Of a DNA stretch of 6,633 nucleotides, positions 6,031-6,633 are shown one piece after another. The DNA lies in contig JAPDPN010000141.1 in NCBI GenBank assembly GCA_034506455.1, forward strand, positions 1 through 6,633, read 5' to 3'. Positions within the stretch are counted from its first letter, which is position 1. Each line of letters starts with the position of its first letter. The translations under genes were made by a program, and so were the position numbers. This stretch comes from Fontimicrobium_A sp034506455 (GTDB lineage: Bacteria > Zhuqueibacterota > Zhuqueibacteria > Residuimicrobiales > Krinioviventaceae). The notes under the pieces were generated by a model. The model did no database searches. It had not been told where the DNA came from and worked only from the letters and a program-made list of their open reading frames with translations.

Positions 6031-6136
6031 TTCTCGCGCAGATCCGCGTGGAGATTGGTGCGATCATTGACTGCACAAGTCCCTGTGTTCAGCAGCCCGC
6101 CGCGACTGCCCGATAAGCGACTAGCGGACGAAAAAA
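6031..6136 (+). other. Leader (5' untranslated) region of nadB with possible RNA structure
   Basis: About 105 GC-rich bases lie between the putative promoter and the nadB ATG. CGCG (6035-6038) can pair with CGCG (6045-6048), and GTGC (6059-6062 region) with GCAC (6072-6075 region). CCGC (6100-6103) can pair with GCGG (6124-6127), which would hide the only Shine-Dalgarno-like stretch. GCGACT is repeated at 6102-6107 and 6117-6122. I do not recognise a known riboswitch class here. No open frame with a ribosome site is seen. Confidence 0.35.
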
Positions 6137-6633
6137 ATGCCTGAAAGAAAAACGGATGCGGATTTTTTGGTGATCGGCAGCGGCATTGCCGGTCTTTTTG
6201 CCGCCCTTAAATTGGCCGATGCGGGGTCGGTCATTATCGTGACCAAGCGCAAAAGATCAGACTCGAACACCGCATGGGCGCAAGGCGGCATCGCTTCAGT
6301 CCTGAGCGAAACCGACTCGTTTGAGGAGCACATTCGCGATACACTCGAAGCAGGCGCCGGATTGTGCCGTCCGGATGCGGTGCGCAAGATCGTGGAACGG
6401 GGTCCCTCGCTGATTCGCGAGCTGGCGGAGCTGGGCGTGCCCTTTACGCGCACGGAGGAAGGCGAATTCGATCTCGGTCGCGAGGGCGGACACCGAGCGC
6501 GGCGGATTGTGCACGTCAAAGATATGACCGGCTTTTACATCGAGCGGACACTGCTGGAGGTCGTCGCGCAAAAGCGCAATATCCTGCTGCTGGAGAATCA
6601 CGCGGCCATCGATTTGATTACCGAGCATCATGT
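6137..6633 (+). CDS. nadB: L-aspartate oxidase, N-terminal part, cut by window edge
   Basis: NadB oxidises L-aspartate to iminoaspartate with FAD, the first step of de novo NAD synthesis; NadA then makes quinolinate. The visible 165 residues begin with the FAD-binding VIGSGIAGLFAALKLA (12-27, GxGxxG at 14-19). They continue with the NadB-typical SNTAWAQGGIASV (43-55), the EHIRDTLEAGAGLC region (64-77) and GREGGHRARRIVHVKDMTG (114-132), which matches the REGGH..RRI.H..D.TG signature distinguishing NadB from fumarate reductase and succinate dehydrogenase flavoproteins. The catalytic residues farther on lie outside the window. The start is ATG 6137 after a run of A residues; the upstream GCGGACG is a weak ribosome site at about nine bases. 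The gene is set apart from the receiver by a strong terminator and is probably the first gene of a new unit. Whether nadA or nadC follows cannot be seen. Confidence 0.95.
   Translation, partial: MPERKTDADFLVIGSGIAGLFAALKLADAGSVIIVTKRKRSDSNTAWAQGGIASVLSETDSFEEHIRDTLEAGAGLCRPDAVRKIVERGPSLIRELAELGVPFTRTEEGEFDLGREGGHRARRIVHVKDMTGFYIERTLLEVVAQKRNILLLENHAAIDLITEHH

Noticed and set aside
6031..6136. Cobalamin or NAD riboswitch in the nadB leader
   Set aside because: I could not find a conserved core of a class I know; only short generic helices are visible.

Overview
The window reads as ordinary bacterial chromosome of moderately high GC, dense and partly operonic, with mostly recognisable housekeeping-type genes. 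Shine-Dalgarno sequences are strong (AAGGAGG, AAGGAG, GAGGTGA), genes overlap or abut, and at least two genes start at TTG. The gene content is a nitrogen-type PTS IIA protein, a zinc-ribbon/DUF2007 protein, a histidyl-tRNA synthetase with a cysteine-rich insert, a SpoU methyltransferase, a CPBP protease and a lone receiver. This would fit a Gram-negative or FCB-like environmental lineage, but that placement is a guess from gene style and not from a marker phylogeny.

Left part, minus strand (1-1397): an ATP-grasp ligase of the CarB-like type is followed, with a 4-base ATGA overlap, by the N-terminal part of an extended SDR (NAD-dependent epimerase/dehydratase) that runs off the window edge. 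The pair looks like the end of a sugar-nucleotide or surface-glycan type operon.

A divergent intergenic region (1398-1676) is AT-rich. It holds a plausible minus-strand promoter with a small palindrome in its spacer, and a strong hairpin/T-tract at 1604-1640, only 36 bases before the start of the first plus-strand gene. No recognised gene ends at that hairpin, so it is either a leader attenuator or the end of a short unannotated transcript.

Central plus-strand cluster (1677-5452): PTS EIIA, zinc-ribbon + DUF2007 protein, hisS, TrmH/SpoU RNA methyltransferase, and CPBP intramembrane protease. From the zinc-ribbon gene onward these are packed with overlaps or a 4-nt gap and are probably co-transcribed and translationally coupled. 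hisS and the methyltransferase both act on RNA used in translation; the PTS protein and the protease suggest signalling or envelope functions, without a clear single pathway.

Right part (5453-6633): a 115-residue single-domain response-regulator receiver forms its own unit and is closed by a textbook intrinsic terminator (5957-5985). A leader of about 150 bases follows, then the first 165 codons of nadB (L-aspartate oxidase, NAD biosynthesis), which is cut by the window end. I do not see a mobile element, CRISPR array, tRNA or rRNA. No clearly novel multi-gene system is visible; the most notable points are the orphan hairpin, the receiver with Lys replaced by Arg, and the cysteine-rich HisRS insert.
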